Positions 1 to 8,707 are shown, counted from the first letter of the stretch. The stretch is 64,000 nucleotides of DNA from a bacterium 1XD21-70 (GCA_003669055.1 RAYB01000003.1:1-64000); one strand, 5' to 3'. A program made the numbers and translations. Notes: a model not told the origin generated them from the sequence alone.

Positions 1-16
1 CAGTGAGGAGTTGTTT

Positions 17-73
17 TATTTTGTGACAAAGAGAATCCCGTATTTATGCGGGTTCTGGCGTTTCGCAAACGCC
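17..73 (-). terminator. Possible terminator after the TM2 zinc-ribbon gene
   Basis: Two hairpins follow the minus-strand gene that ends at 110. A perfect 7-bp stem with a 3-base loop spans 57-73, and a second stem with a one-base bulge lies nearer the window edge. The T tract behind the second stem is modest, so termination is plausible rather than certain. The first 109 bases hold no gene. Confidence 0.35.
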
Positions 74-109
74 TATAAGCATATAAACGAAAAAGGAGCG
101 AGAAACCTC

Positions 110-544
110 TCACTCCCTCAGCAAATTCCCCCGCCCGTCCACTTTGGCCACCCCGGCCAGCAGCAGGATCCCTTCCAATAATCCCCAGGCTCCTATAACA
201 ACCGGTGCCAGCAAAAGGTATAGTGCCCAGCGGGCTGACAGAACGCTTAAAACCGTCACCGCTAACTGCAAAACTGCCCTTCCCGTATGTCCCAGATAAA
301 AATTGTGCACCCCAAAGCATCCAAAAAAGATTGCCATAAAACCTGCCGCCATCCGTGATTTCCGGTCAGACACATCGGTTAAATATAATGCTGCCCCACA
401 TTTGCCGCAATAGGCATGATCCTGGGAGGCCATAGTGCCGCAATTCGGGCAAAAACCTGTACCCTTCCCTTTTTCTGCACCACACTCCATACATGTTTTC
501 GATCCGTCCTCTGCAAGCCGGGCGCCGCAATTTTTGCAATACAT
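110..544 (-). CDS. Double zinc-ribbon TM2-domain membrane protein
   Basis: This 144-aa protein starts with two zinc-ribbon CxxC pairs (Cys3/6 with 18/21, Cys32/35 with 46/49). A TM2 domain follows from about residue 62, with the family signature of a Gly-rich first helix, HNFYLG after it and a second hydrophobic stretch. TM2 domains are two-helix membrane modules of unknown biochemistry, and zinc-ribbon fusions are common in Lachnospiraceae. The ATG follows an AAGGAG site by about 5 bases. It ends a row of same-strand accessory genes beside the T7SS island. A link to secretion is inferred only from position. Confidence 0.8.
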   Translation of the reverse strand: MYCKNCGARLAEDGSKTCMECGAEKGKGTGFCPNCGTMASQDHAYCGKCGAALYLTDVSDRKSRMAAGFMAIFFGCFGVHNFYLGHTGRAVLQLAVTVLSVLSARWALYLLLAPVVIGAWGLLEGILLLAGVAKVDGRGNLLRE

Positions 545-600
545 AACATTCTCCTTCTTGTTGTATTCCAGGCCGCTCTGGTTCTCTGACTACACGATTT

Positions 601-873
601 CTACATGGGCCTCGGCATCATGGAAGCAGCAATCGCAACACCCCATACGTACAGTGAAATCAGCCCCATGACCAGCCCTAATCCTCCGCAGACCACACCT
701 GTAATCGCCATTCCCCGTGATCCGTCATTCTTTACCATGCTGCCAATGCCTACGATGATTGCTGCCAATGCCAGGCCAACCGGCAGCAGCGGCACACAGC
801 ACCCCACCATTGATACAATCCCCATTACCATAGATACCGCTGCACGTCCGCCGCTTTCTTTTTCCATTTTCAT
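601..873 (-). CDS. DUF4190-like small membrane protein
   Basis: This 90-aa protein has two hydrophobic helices (about residues 10-42 and 55-85) separated by a short polar turn, with GIGSMVKND followed by SRGMAITGVVCG. This is the usual layout of DUF4190 proteins, in which a Gly-rich helix pair frames a short loop. No catalytic residues are visible. It lies between a zinc-ribbon/FHA gene and a zinc-ribbon/TM2 gene on the same strand. The function is unknown. Confidence 0.65.
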   Translation of the reverse strand: MKMEKESGGRAAVSMVMGIVSMVGCCVPLLPVGLALAAIIVGIGSMVKNDGSRGMAITGVVCGGLGLVMGLISLYVWGVAIAASMMPRPM

Positions 874-915
874 TCACCGTTTCCTTTCCCTAAATGTATG
901 ATTTGTTTTATATTT

Positions 916-2166
916 TTATATAACGAAAGAACATTCTGCCACAACCAGTTCTACTGTGCCAAGTTTCAAAATATCCCCTTCCTTAAGAGGCATCGGGGCA
1001 GTAAGCATCTCCCCGTTTAAGTATGTATGGTTGGCAGAATTTAAGTCTTCCACAAAACAGGCAGCCCCTTCGCCAAACAGGCGGCAATGCCTTCTGGATA
1101 TCGACTTATCCCCTTCCACCGCCATATCTGCTTCCCTCGGATCCCGGCCGATCACCACCGGCCCACTGACTTTGCAGGTATATACCAGAGAGCCTGGCTT
1201 CCTGCCCTGGAGCACCACCCGGAAATACTCCTTTTCCTCTGTCCCGGATCCCTCCATATCCAGCATGATTGTGCGGTCATCTTCCGGATCCAGCATCATT
1301 GTCCGTCCATCCTCCAGGCTGTCTGCCGTCATGGACGGCAAAGTGGCAAAAAGGACTGGCTCCGCCTCATCCAGGGACTCTTCCCTGGCCGGATCCCTGG
1401 ATGCAGAAAACATAATCAGCAGGAATATGGACAGCCCCAGCACAAGCCATGGCCAGATCGAAACCTGGATGGCTTCCCCGACCGTGACAGAATCCGGACG
1501 CCATCCTATCTTCCTTTCCAATTCCCAGGCGATGCCGTAATTAATTAAAAACCGCATTCCATACGCTGTGGCCAAAAAAGCCATTGCTGACATCATCTGT
1601 AGGATTGATGCACCCACATACCATTTCCACGCCTTCCTGCGTGCCTGGTTGATCACCCATACCAGAATACCCCATAAGGTGAACAGCATCGCCGCCAGCC
1701 AGAGAATCAGTGGTACCGCCAAAAACAAGGAAAAAATTTCCAAATCGCTCTGCCCGGAAAGATTGGCAATATCGTTTACCAGCTGAACCACTTCCCACAA
1801 GTGGTAGCGCTCATTGAACCCCGCAAAAGAAATCCGTATCCCGACCCACCTCGTGAATCCCATGCTAATCACCAAAGCATTCAAAGCCACTGCCAGGATA
1901 AAGGTAATCCTCCTGCCAGAAGCAGCGCTCCTCGCTTCTTCTGAAAACGCCCCTGCCCTTGCCCGCCGGTAGCCCACATCCTGCGGCGCCGGGTTTCTGC
2001 CCGGTTGCCTCCCCGCCTGGTTCCTTCTCCCTGTAAATACCGGCTCCGCGGCCGGCCTCGCCACTTCCCGCCTCCCGCTGCCATCCTCTCCGTCTAAGAG
2101 TTCACCGCAGTAAACACAGAACTTTATGCTTTCCTCAGATTTCCTTCCGCAATTTGAGCAATACAT
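916..2166 (-). CDS. Zinc-ribbon, multi-TM protein with C-terminal FHA domain
   Basis: This 416-aa protein has an N-terminal zinc ribbon (Cys3, 6, 17, 20), a basic Gly/Arg linker, about four membrane segments between residues 85 and 260, an acidic linker and a C-terminal FHA domain (about 335-410). The FHA phosphothreonine-binding residues are present: GRD, SISRRHC and a Tyr-Leu-Asn-Gly loop. The linker carries DGRTMMLD and DDRTIMLD, threonines in acidic surroundings with Leu at +3, which look like FHA docking sites. The start follows GAGGGG. It is one of four FHA-type proteins in the first 20 kb. No Ser/Thr kinase is present in the window. Confidence 0.8.
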   Translation of the reverse strand: MYCSNCGRKSEESIKFCVYCGELLDGEDGSGRREVARPAAEPVFTGRRNQAGRQPGRNPAPQDVGYRRARAGAFSEEARSAASGRRITFILAVALNALVISMGFTRWVGIRISFAGFNERYHLWEVVQLVNDIANLSGQSDLEIFSLFLAVPLILWLAAMLFTLWGILVWVINQARRKAWKWYVGASILQMMSAMAFLATAYGMRFLINYGIAWELERKIGWRPDSVTVGEAIQVSIWPWLVLGLSIFLLIMFSASRDPAREESLDEAEPVLFATLPSMTADSLEDGRTMMLDPEDDRTIMLDMEGSGTEEKEYFRVVLQGRKPGSLVYTCKVSGPVVIGRDPREADMAVEGDKSISRRHCRLFGEGAACFVEDLNSANHTYLNGEMLTAPMPLKEGDILKLGTVELVVAECSFVI

Positions 2167-2315
2167 GACATCCCCTCTTTTCCAGTTTTTTTCAAACCTT
2201 TTTGCCTGTATGGTTTGTTTCCTTTTGATGGTTAAATCTTACCACATCCTCTCCTGTTTTCGGCGGTTTCCTGACCAACAGCCTATATTCTGGTATCAAT
2301 GACCAGTTTCCCCCA

Positions 2316-3488
2316 TCATCCCACATAGTTCTCATATAAATCCTCCAGGGAATCAATATGCCCATTGGACGCCCTGATTTTCGCAACGCCCCACTCCCTC
2401 TCCAGGTAGTCCTCTAGGGAATACGGCTCATAATTGTCATCCCATTCGGCCTTAGCTGGTATAAACATCGTATCCTCATCCGCTGCCAGGGTTACATCCT
2501 TTTTTATAATCCGGTACAAAGGCTGTTCCATGCTGCCCTCTGACCAGCTTCGCATCCGCCTGGAACCTAAAGTATAATATTGGGAGTCTGTTGATTCCGT
2601 ACATACCATATGCCAAATCGGGGCATCCGGGTAAAGCGGTTCTCCATTCACATCATAGCCTTGATCTTGATAGTCCTTCACCCTCGTGATTACGGATTCC
2701 GTATCAAACACACATACCCTTCCGTAAACCCCATCTGCAGGCCGCATGACAATGTCCCCAACCTTAAGCGACATCATATACTCCTCCGATGCATACCCGG
2801 TGTCACAGATATTGCCGGTAATCACAAAACCATCCTCATTCTTCTGGTACCTGGTGGGCTCAAATAAGCATTCCCCATAGATCCTCATGCCTTCGCTGGC
2901 CAACCCGGTTTCATCCAGCCAATAACCATCTGTTGTCAGGGTATTCACCTGCATCACGCCATCTGTGCTCACAAAGTAATCCCCCACCCAGGCATTTTTT
3001 ACCATGCTTCCCTGGTTATCATAGTAATACCACTGGCTGCCATCCTGCTGCCAGGCGGCTGCCAGAGCCGGGGCGCTTTCTTCCTCATGTCCGTCTTCCT
3101 GGATGCCACCCTCCTTGATACCGTCCTCCTGGGTACCATCCTGCCCTTCTTCCTCTTCCTTGCCACTGTCCTGGCTGTCCTCTTCTTGTTTGTCTTGGCT
3201 CTTTCCCGCCGGATCCTGCTCTTTTTCGTCCCTCTCCTCATTTTTTGCTAAAAAGGCACCCTCTCCTCCGCCCTGCAGCATGCGGTATCCGTAAAAGCCG
3301 CCAAATGCCGCCAATACCAGCACGGCAATACCAGCCAGCAAAATTGCCAGCTGGCGGAATATGCCTTTTCTTTTTCCTTTTTCTTGGCCGGAACCTGCAT
3401 TTCCTGTACCCATAGGCAGCAAAGCCCCGCAATTCCTGCAAAAATTTGCATTTTCCATGATCTGCTTTCCACATTTTGGACAAACCAT
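2316..3488 (-). CDS. Zinc-ribbon membrane protein with cell-wall-binding-like repeats
   Basis: The chosen ATG at 3488 (MVCPKCGK) has an AGGTGA site and begins the zinc ribbon (Cys3, 6, 17, 20). An upstream in-frame ATG would add 24 unrelated residues. The 390-aa product then has one membrane helix (about 46-66), a long Glu/Asp/Gln/Gly linker, Trp/Tyr-rich segments such as QWYYYDNQGSMVKNAWVGDY that resemble choline/cell-wall-binding repeats, and a roughly 200-aa C-terminal domain I do not recognise. The topology would place the zinc ribbon inside and the repeats outside. It may act at the cell wall, but no enzyme motif is visible. Confidence 0.7.
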   Translation of the reverse strand: MVCPKCGKQIMENANFCRNCGALLPMGTGNAGSGQEKGKRKGIFRQLAILLAGIAVLVLAAFGGFYGYRMLQGGGEGAFLAKNEERDEKEQDPAGKSQDKQEEDSQDSGKEEEEGQDGTQEDGIKEGGIQEDGHEEESAPALAAAWQQDGSQWYYYDNQGSMVKNAWVGDYFVSTDGVMQVNTLTTDGYWLDETGLASEGMRIYGECLFEPTRYQKNEDGFVITGNICDTGYASEEYMMSLKVGDIVMRPADGVYGRVCVFDTESVITRVKDYQDQGYDVNGEPLYPDAPIWHMVCTESTDSQYYTLGSRRMRSWSEGSMEQPLYRIIKKDVTLAADEDTMFIPAKAEWDDNYEPYSLEDYLEREWGVAKIRASNGHIDSLEDLYENYVG

Positions 3489-3631
3489 ATATTTCACCTG
3501 CTTTCTTCTTGTACTTATCATCATAGGCAAGCCCATTCTCAGGCAGCAGAGGATACACAATGGAACAGGGAGGATTGATAAACCTGCCTCTTATCAATCC
3601 TCCCCCTCGTCTGCCGGAGATACTATGTCTT

Positions 3632-4340
3632 TTAAAAATAGCAGTTCCTCGCGCACTCATCATGCAGAGTCTGAATAAATGAATTTAGCTGCGGGGTATC
3701 GTTGCGGTTGCCGCCCCCTTCCGGCCCGATCCGGCGGATAAATTCACCCTCACAAAAATAGTAACGGTACTCCTTTTTATCAATCACAGCATAGATAAAA
3801 ACCGGGTAGCGGTCCCCATCTGCCCAATCCTCATAATAATACTCAAGGCTATAGGTGGTATAACCGTTCTTATGCATGGTCTCGTCCAATGCTATATTCC
3901 CATTTGATGCCACTGCTTTGGTCAGCACGCCCTCTGCCGTATAATAACATCCGCCAAACTGGTAGTAGCTGCCCTGGTTTCCCACTGTGCGGTTATAGAT
4001 GTTCCGGATATGCTGGATCTTTTCATCCTGGGAAACAGAAGCCATGGCAGCTGCCGGTACCGCTTCCTGTGCCATAACTTCAAAATCTGCGGCTGCGATC
4101 TGGCTTTTTGGCTGCCCGGCTGGCTGAGATTCCTTGTCCGTCACCGACCCGTCGGCCATGTCTTCCCCGGACTCTCTCCTCTTTTCTTTCTTCTTTTTCC
4201 TCTTCTCCCTCTTCCTCTGTCTCCTCGATCTGGGAAACCGTAATAGGGGTTTCCGGCTATTTTTCTTTGTTGGCGCAAGCTGTCAATAAAATAAGCGATA
4301 GGAATATTGCCTGCCGTAATGGTTTTTGTTTCTTTTTCAT
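3632..4340 (-). pseudogene. Broken lipoprotein gene (nonsense codon plus frame change)
   Basis: An ATG at 4340 begins a lipoprotein signal peptide with a clear lipobox (LTAC at Cys22), but the frame stops at TAG (4257-4259) after 27 codons. The same frame continues with a sensible acidic linker (PETPITVSQIEETEEEGEEE). The conserved body (from MADGSVTDK at 4159 to the stop at 3632) lies in a different frame, so a second lesion is needed inside the GA-rich linker. The intact gene would have encoded a lipoprotein of about 230 aa with a Tyr-rich globular domain. A sequencing error cannot explain both lesions easily. The 175-aa body alone would lack an export signal. Confidence 0.6.
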
Positions 4341-4399
4341 TTTATTAATCTCCTCTTGCTGTCTTTTTGTCATCTTGTTTTCCTTATATATCACTCTGG

Positions 4400-4616
4400 T
4401 CAAGATTGAGATGAATAATATCCCTCTAAATTCTTAATAAAATTGTTCCTCTCCTCATCTTCAAACCCTTTATAACATACCTGGTCAATATCCTCATGGT
4501 TAAATAAAAACTATCCCTGCTTCTGTCATTACATCTGCCGTAATCTCTCTTGCTGATTTATTATCTTCTATTCCTTTCCTTGCTTTTTTATAACTTTCAT
4601 GCTTGTTATTCTGGCC
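4400..4616 (-). pseudogene. Decayed coding sequence behind the small effector gene
   Basis: Immediately after the stop at 4617 the same frame stays open for 38 codons (GQNNKHESYKKARKG and onward) to a TAA at 4500-4502. A shifted frame from 4501 to 4400 then reads HEDIDQVCYKGFEDEERNN and onward. Both have normal protein-like composition but no start codon with a ribosome site. The second piece resembles the C-terminal tail of MarR-type regulators, though weakly. This looks like gene residue. It could be an eroded effector 3' end or a separate lost gene. Confidence 0.4.
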
Positions 4617-5315
4617 TTACTTCTTCAGATCAAACACATATTCATCACGTTCCTTGAACTTTAGCAAATCTTCCAGAATCTCTTTCGAATCTTTGCACCA
4701 CTCTGGCAGTTTATCATCACACCAATCACAAAGCCCTTCCAATATGCCCTTTTTCACTCCTTCCTCCGCCGCAAATTGACACATATCTTCAGCCTTTACT
4801 CCATTCTCCATACGCTTCTTAGTACCTTCCATAAGATGAGCTATATATTCGCCCTCATCCCCTCCACCTTTGAAGATTTCTATCACATCATCTACAAATG
4901 CATACTTGCCATTGGAGCCACCCAAATAAACCGGAACTCTCATCGAAAACTCTCCCCCCCTGCTAGCCTCTAATGTATCCTCAAACGCAGATGCATCCTT
5001 CTGCATATCTGCCAGCTGCCCTCCGGAAATACTGCCTGTCCCAAAATCCACAATTCCCCTCTCTGTATGCCGGTAATTGTCCGCAATCGCTCCTAATGCA
5101 CTTCCAAGCCCCAACATCATAGCCGTCTCTGTTTCAAGATTTCCCTCTATCTTCTTCAACGCCTGCCCGATTCCCTCCATGGCACTTAATTTATGCCGCA
5201 GGTTTCCCTGGATCGATGAAACTTCTTCCTGCATTCCCCTGAGCCTCTTTTCAAAGTCTCCTATTTCTTTTGAATAAGCATTCATTTTCCTTGTATCAGC
5301 CCTGAATTCCTCCAT
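4617..5315 (-). CDS. Candidate T7SS effector, small, N-terminal helical module
   Basis: The 232-aa product starts at MEEF (5315), two bases after the stop of the gene upstream, with GGTAGGG as ribosome site. The longer frame from 5351 would overlap that gene. Residues 1-90 form two amphipathic helices with pattern and length like the 381-aa protein (7059-8204) and the stand-alone 119-aa protein (10200-10559). They include a Y-x3-E motif (YRHTE) like T7SS export signals. The C-terminal 140 residues match nothing I know and have three Cys in a Trp-rich patch (CDWCDDKLPEWC). Coupling to the gene upstream suggests a chaperone/substrate pair. Toxin activity is inferred only. Confidence 0.55.
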   Translation of the reverse strand: MEEFRADTRKMNAYSKEIGDFEKRLRGMQEEVSSIQGNLRHKLSAMEGIGQALKKIEGNLETETAMMLGLGSALGAIADNYRHTERGIVDFGTGSISGGQLADMQKDASAFEDTLEASRGGEFSMRVPVYLGGSNGKYAFVDDVIEIFKGGGDEGEYIAHLMEGTKKRMENGVKAEDMCQFAAEEGVKKGILEGLCDWCDDKLPEWCKDSKEILEDLLKFKERDEYVFDLKK

Positions 5316-5317
5316 CC

Positions 5318-6010
5318 CTATTTCCCTACCTTTCTCATCCATCCCAGGCATGTATTGATAAAATTAATTCTTCCTGGTTTACTGATTGTTATTTCCTCTT
5401 TCCCCGCTTCCAGCATACTTTGCATATCTGTCGATTCTACAATCACAAACATACATTGCTCTTCCTTATCTTTCCTGCTTGACCCCATCAGAATCCATTG
5501 CTTTTCTATTTGATCCCGTTCTATCCCCAGGCCAGTTTCCTGGAGGCTCCCCTCCAAAGATACCTGGATTGTATTTTCGGATACTTCATTCTTTATCTCT
5601 ACCCTATTCGCCAGCATACCCACAGCCAAGGATAAGGACGGCACCTCAAACAAGCTATATTCCCCTTCTTGCTGTTCCACAAAAGATATATTTCCTCCAT
5701 GAAAGAAGAAACAAAACGCCTCCTTCTTCCCGTCCTTCTGAATCCCAGTTGTAAAAAATATCGCTTCATAAGCAAACATGGAACGAATCAGAGACACCAA
5801 AGGGGTCAGTACCTGTATTTTTTGGTCTTCCCCCTCCCTGATATAACCTTTTTCAATCAATGATTTCCTGGATGCTGCTATCTGTTCTGCCTCTGCCATA
5901 TTTCCTTCTTCTGATGGGTTCCCTTCCTGCCCTTCCTGGATGCTCCTTTCACCCCCCAATGTAATCAGGTATTTTAGTTCTGACTGGTTCAAATGATATT
6001 TAACTGCCAT
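5318..6010 (-). CDS. EspG/EsaE-like candidate T7SS chaperone
   Basis: This 230-aa protein has an N-terminal winged-helix-like part (helix, acidic insert, helix ending in LIEKGYIREG), then a conserved turn (VLTPLVSLIRSMFAYEAIFF) and an alternating strand pattern to the end. The layout resembles the 239-aa core-operon protein (10944-11663) and the general plan of EspG/EsaE-type chaperones, which hold WXG/LXG substrates in the cytosol. Sequence identity to known families is not evident by eye. It is translationally coupled to the candidate effector at 4617-5315, which supports a dedicated chaperone role. That role is inference. Confidence 0.45.
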   Translation of the reverse strand: MAVKYHLNQSELKYLITLGGERSIQEGQEGNPSEEGNMAEAEQIAASRKSLIEKGYIREGEDQKIQVLTPLVSLIRSMFAYEAIFFTTGIQKDGKKEAFCFFFHGGNISFVEQQEGEYSLFEVPSLSLAVGMLANRVEIKNEVSENTIQVSLEGSLQETGLGIERDQIEKQWILMGSSRKDKEEQCMFVIVESTDMQSMLEAGKEEITISKPGRINFINTCLGWMRKVGK

Positions 6011-6180
6011 GGTTTCTCCTCCTTTTCATGAAAATTGATGTACAGGACATTTTTTAAGTTCTATATCCAGATTACAAAAGCCTCTTGAAACCCATTTCCA
6101 GATATGGTATATTGGAAACAGAAGGAGAAAGCCGGAGAAACGGCCTACCCCTCAAGTCAAGTCAAACTTATATAGTCTGA

Positions 6181-6207
6181 CCGTCAACTATTGGGACTAG
6201 TTGGCGG
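6181..6207. terminator. 10-bp hairpin in the gap before the chaperone/effector pair
   Basis: CCGTCAACTA (6181-6190) pairs with TAGTTGGCGG (6198-6207) over ten positions, including one G-T pair, around a 7-base loop. The plus-strand side is followed by TTATTTCTTT. The minus-strand side has no T run, so for the genes here it may be a processing or pausing hairpin. The rest of the 6011-6303 gap shows only a small GCCG/CGGC stem near 6132-6145. Confidence 0.4.
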
Positions 6208-6303
6208 TTATTTCTTTCCCCTGAAGATTGTATAGTACAACCCAACCAGGGCAACCTATTTCATGTAACCATAAATCAAATACCTTTATGATTATCCTGG
6301 TTT

Positions 6304-6714
6304 TCATAATACAGAAAAACAGATAACGGCAGCTATAATCAAGGCGCTCCCCATTAAAAGAAAAACGCTTTTCAAAATACTCCACCCTTGCTCCCCTTGT
6401 ATTTGAAACTGTCTCGGATTATCCGGATTATATTTAACTTTTACTGACTGGCCTACCTGATATTTCTGATCTCTGGTTCCTATAGCAGATGTCAAAAAAT
6501 ATTGTTTGCCCTCTACCTCAATTTTTAGCTGGGGATAATAATAATTGCTGTGGGCAGAACTATTATGCCGTTTTTCAATACTGGTAACAATTGCCTCACC
6601 TTGTCCGGTATATGCCTGTTTTACCGCCTCTATCCGCCAAAAAACACAACCTGCTATAACAAATACCGCTCCTATTGTTCCTAACAGAATGCTCAAAACA
6701 ATTTTAACCTGCAT
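6304..6714 (-). CDS. DUF3592-type membrane protein
   Basis: This 136-aa protein has a first membrane helix (about 4-24), a beta-rich domain (about 36-100) and a second helix (about 112-133). The extracytoplasmic part reads YPQLKIEVEGKQYFLTSAIG, then VGQSVKVKYNPDNPRQF, the hallmark of DUF3592. Members are often found near T7SS toxins and polymorphic effectors, but their biochemical role is unknown. It sits 15 bp after the DUF4176 gene on the same strand. It could be an immunity protein for the 381-aa candidate effector, which is inferred from position and membrane topology. Confidence 0.6.
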   Translation of the reverse strand: MQVKIVLSILLGTIGAVFVIAGCVFWRIEAVKQAYTGQGEAIVTSIEKRHNSSAHSNYYYPQLKIEVEGKQYFLTSAIGTRDQKYQVGQSVKVKYNPDNPRQFQIQGEQGWSILKSVFLLMGSALIIAAVICFSVL

Positions 6715-6729
6715 AATATTTTCCTGAAA

Positions 6730-7023
6730 TTATGAATCCTTCTTTTTTTCTTGCGCATCACTTATTTTTTGGATAATGTAGTTCCGGAATTTGAATTCCT
6801 CTTCATCCTGCATCCCCAAATAGAAAACCTTATCAATATCTCCATTATTAAACAGATATAGCTTGTTCGGATCTAAAAGGCCTTCTGGATATAAGCAGCC
6901 GCTATAATGATATACCTTCTGCTCCCCAGAACTTAAATCCACCTGTATCCTTCCACAAATCATCAATCTTTTTGAGGCATTCTTTAATAATACCACAGAT
7001 CCAATTGGCAATAAATCCTTCAT
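6730..7023 (-). CDS. DUF4176 protein, T7SS effector-associated
   Basis: This 97-aa soluble protein begins with the DUF4176 pattern: a short beta barrel reading LLPIGSVVLLKNASKRLMICG, then YHYSGCLYPEGLL and NNGDIDKVFYLGMQDEEE. DUF4176 proteins are repeatedly encoded beside LXG effectors in Firmicutes, and some serve as partners needed for export. Its place directly after the 381-aa candidate effector fits that role. The ATG is preceded by GAAAGGAACG. The family call is good; the exact function is inference. Confidence 0.7.
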   Translation of the reverse strand: MKDLLPIGSVVLLKNASKRLMICGRIQVDLSSGEQKVYHYSGCLYPEGLLDPNKLYLFNNGDIDKVFYLGMQDEEEFKFRNYIIQKISDAQEKKKDS

Positions 7024-7058
7024 TTTAGTTTACGTTCCTTTCATTTTATTTTTTGTTA

Positions 7059-8204
7059 TCATTTAAACGGATTTTCAAAATTTGTCCAATCTATAGACAG
7101 TTCCACACCAACTCCGGCTCCTAATCCTAATCCTCCACTTATATCAATTCCTTGGTTTGTCATGCCTCCTCCTAGTTCTGCTCCAGCACCTCCAATTTTC
7201 CCTGTCAATCCTCCCTTCACTTCAATCCCAAACAAGTTAAAGCCAGAAGAAATCGTTCCTTTTGCTAAGTAATATTCAGCTCCTATGCCTGCTTCCAAAC
7301 CATATACATCAGAACCATCTGCATCTGTCCCCAGATATCCAACACCAGCCTTTGCATAAGCCTCTGCTCCGAGCAGGTCTCCTTCAATTTCTCCGATCCC
7401 ATAAATACCTTCCGAATCAGTCCCTAACGGATCAATCTCTAACCGATCCGAGATATGCAAAGCCGAACCTCCTGCCTCTGTACTAATATACACCCCAGGA
7501 CTAGGTTTGTCATCCCGTATTAAGTGCATACCAGCCCTCCCACTAACTGCCCCTGTCAGAAATGCTATCTCGCCATGATTTCTAAGCGCATTGAGCAGAC
7601 TGCCATCTATTTCAAGTTTACCAACGCTTCCTTCTGCATTTCCTCCTATAGAGGCTCCTATATTGTGTTCATCTATGCCTGTTATTGCATAAGAAAATTC
7701 TCCTGATAGAATTTTCGCTAAAAGTGTCCCTTCAAGTACTCCCCAATCCAGTGCTTGGTCTAATCGGATAACAGCCCCCTCCCCATGAGCCGATCCGTCC
7801 TTAGAAACAATCCCCCCATTCATAAAGTCCAAATTGGAAGACCATGTTCCATCAATGCCAAACGCTGAAAAAACGCCCTTTGCTTCTGAACCAGTAACCA
7901 GGTAAGCCAAAATCTCCTTTAAAATATTGCTTTGTCCTGTGATTCTGTCTTCTGCTCTTTGATAATAATAGTTCGTCCTATCCAAACACCGGCTCATTGC
8001 ATCCATACTTTGGTTTAGGTTCTCTATCGTTTCTACTATCGTCTTTAATTGGGGGCCAATAATCTCATATTGAGAAATCTTCCTGCGCAATCCCCTTTGA
8101 ATGCTTTCAATTTCTTCGCAACTGTCCGATAAGTTCATTCTATATGCCTGCATTTCATTGCCCGTTTGTCTGACTTGATCACATTTAACTCTAAATTCCT
8201 CCAT
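7059..8204 (-). CDS. Candidate T7SS effector with glycine-rich C-terminal domain
   Basis: The 381-aa product has an N-terminal helical module (1-95) like the 232-aa effector and the 119-aa protein, containing a Y-x3-E export-like motif (YQRAE). Residues 130-381 are a long Gly/Ala-rich domain with regularly spaced hydrophobic residues, ending in GGLGLGAGVGVELSIDW. Such glycine-zipper-like stretches occur in membrane-active T7SS toxins and in linker regions of polymorphic toxins. There is no nuclease motif. The DUF4176 and DUF3592 genes follow on the same strand and are candidate partner and immunity proteins. A pore-forming role is a hypothesis; a structural or scaffold role is possible. Confidence 0.55.
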   Translation of the reverse strand: MEEFRVKCDQVRQTGNEMQAYRMNLSDSCEEIESIQRGLRRKISQYEIIGPQLKTIVETIENLNQSMDAMSRCLDRTNYYYQRAEDRITGQSNILKEILAYLVTGSEAKGVFSAFGIDGTWSSNLDFMNGGIVSKDGSAHGEGAVIRLDQALDWGVLEGTLLAKILSGEFSYAITGIDEHNIGASIGGNAEGSVGKLEIDGSLLNALRNHGEIAFLTGAVSGRAGMHLIRDDKPSPGVYISTEAGGSALHISDRLEIDPLGTDSEGIYGIGEIEGDLLGAEAYAKAGVGYLGTDADGSDVYGLEAGIGAEYYLAKGTISSGFNLFGIEVKGGLTGKIGGAGAELGGGMTNQGIDISGGLGLGAGVGVELSIDWTNFENPFK

Positions 8205-8307
8205 AATTCTATGCTCCCAATTTTTATTTCACCAAGCTTTCTTATGTATAAACGAGTTATCGTCTCGCCTTTCTTTGATATCTCTAAATAGAATTTCCTT
8301 AAAAAAG

Positions 8308-8354
8308 AAAATGCCAGATATCGTTTCCAACTCCCACAATATATCTGGCATTTT
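8308..8354 (-). terminator. Terminator of the T7SS core operon
   Basis: A 14-bp stem (8308-8321 with 8341-8354) is followed on the minus strand by TTTTCTTTTTT. It lies just after the last WXG100 gene (ends 8396), so the core operon that starts near 19890 probably ends here and the effector block from 8204 has its own promoter. I found no convincing promoter in 8205-8300. Confidence 0.85.
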
Positions 8355-8395
8355 CCCAGCTAATCACAATCCTTTATTCTCCGGCACTGTTCTTT

Positions 8396-8707
8396 TTACA
8401 GCACATCCCCCCGCAGTTCCATCGCAATATCCTGGCTCCTGGTCTCTGCGTTCTTATAGATCGTCGCCATCTCCTCCAGATCTTTCACATGTTCGTTGAT
8501 CATTGTGTGGATCCTCTGGATATCGTCCTCCAGTTCGTTGAACTTGTTTAAGTATGCCGAAGCTGCCTCACCCTCCCAGAAGCTGGACATTCCGCGGATC
8601 AGTTCCATCATATTGGATGTCAGGGTCTGTACCTGGTTCATGCAGGTGCTGAATTGTCCTGAAGTCTCTGTCAGTTTCTCCGGGGTTACTAATAAATTGC
8701 CTTCCAT
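8396..8707 (-). CDS. WXG100 family protein (WEG type)
   Basis: The 103-aa product is a two-helix hairpin with a central turn reading FWEGEAASAY, the WXG motif. It has a C-terminal Y-x3-E (YKNAE) and the expected length of about 100 aa. WXG100 proteins are exported by the T7SS as dimers, alone or as partners of larger effectors. It is the last gene of the core operon. The extension MELRGDVL after the second helix recurs in the WXG protein at 9549-9872 (ESLPGDVL), which suggests these two are a related pair. Confidence 0.9.
   Translation of the reverse strand: MEGNLLVTPEKLTETSGQFSTCMNQVQTLTSNMMELIRGMSSFWEGEAASAYLNKFNELEDDIQRIHTMINEHVKDLEEMATIYKNAETRSQDIAMELRGDVL

Noticed and set aside
956-1540. 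Plus-strand open frame of 194 codons
   Set aside because: It is antisense to the zinc-ribbon FHA gene and has no protein-family pattern or ribosome site.
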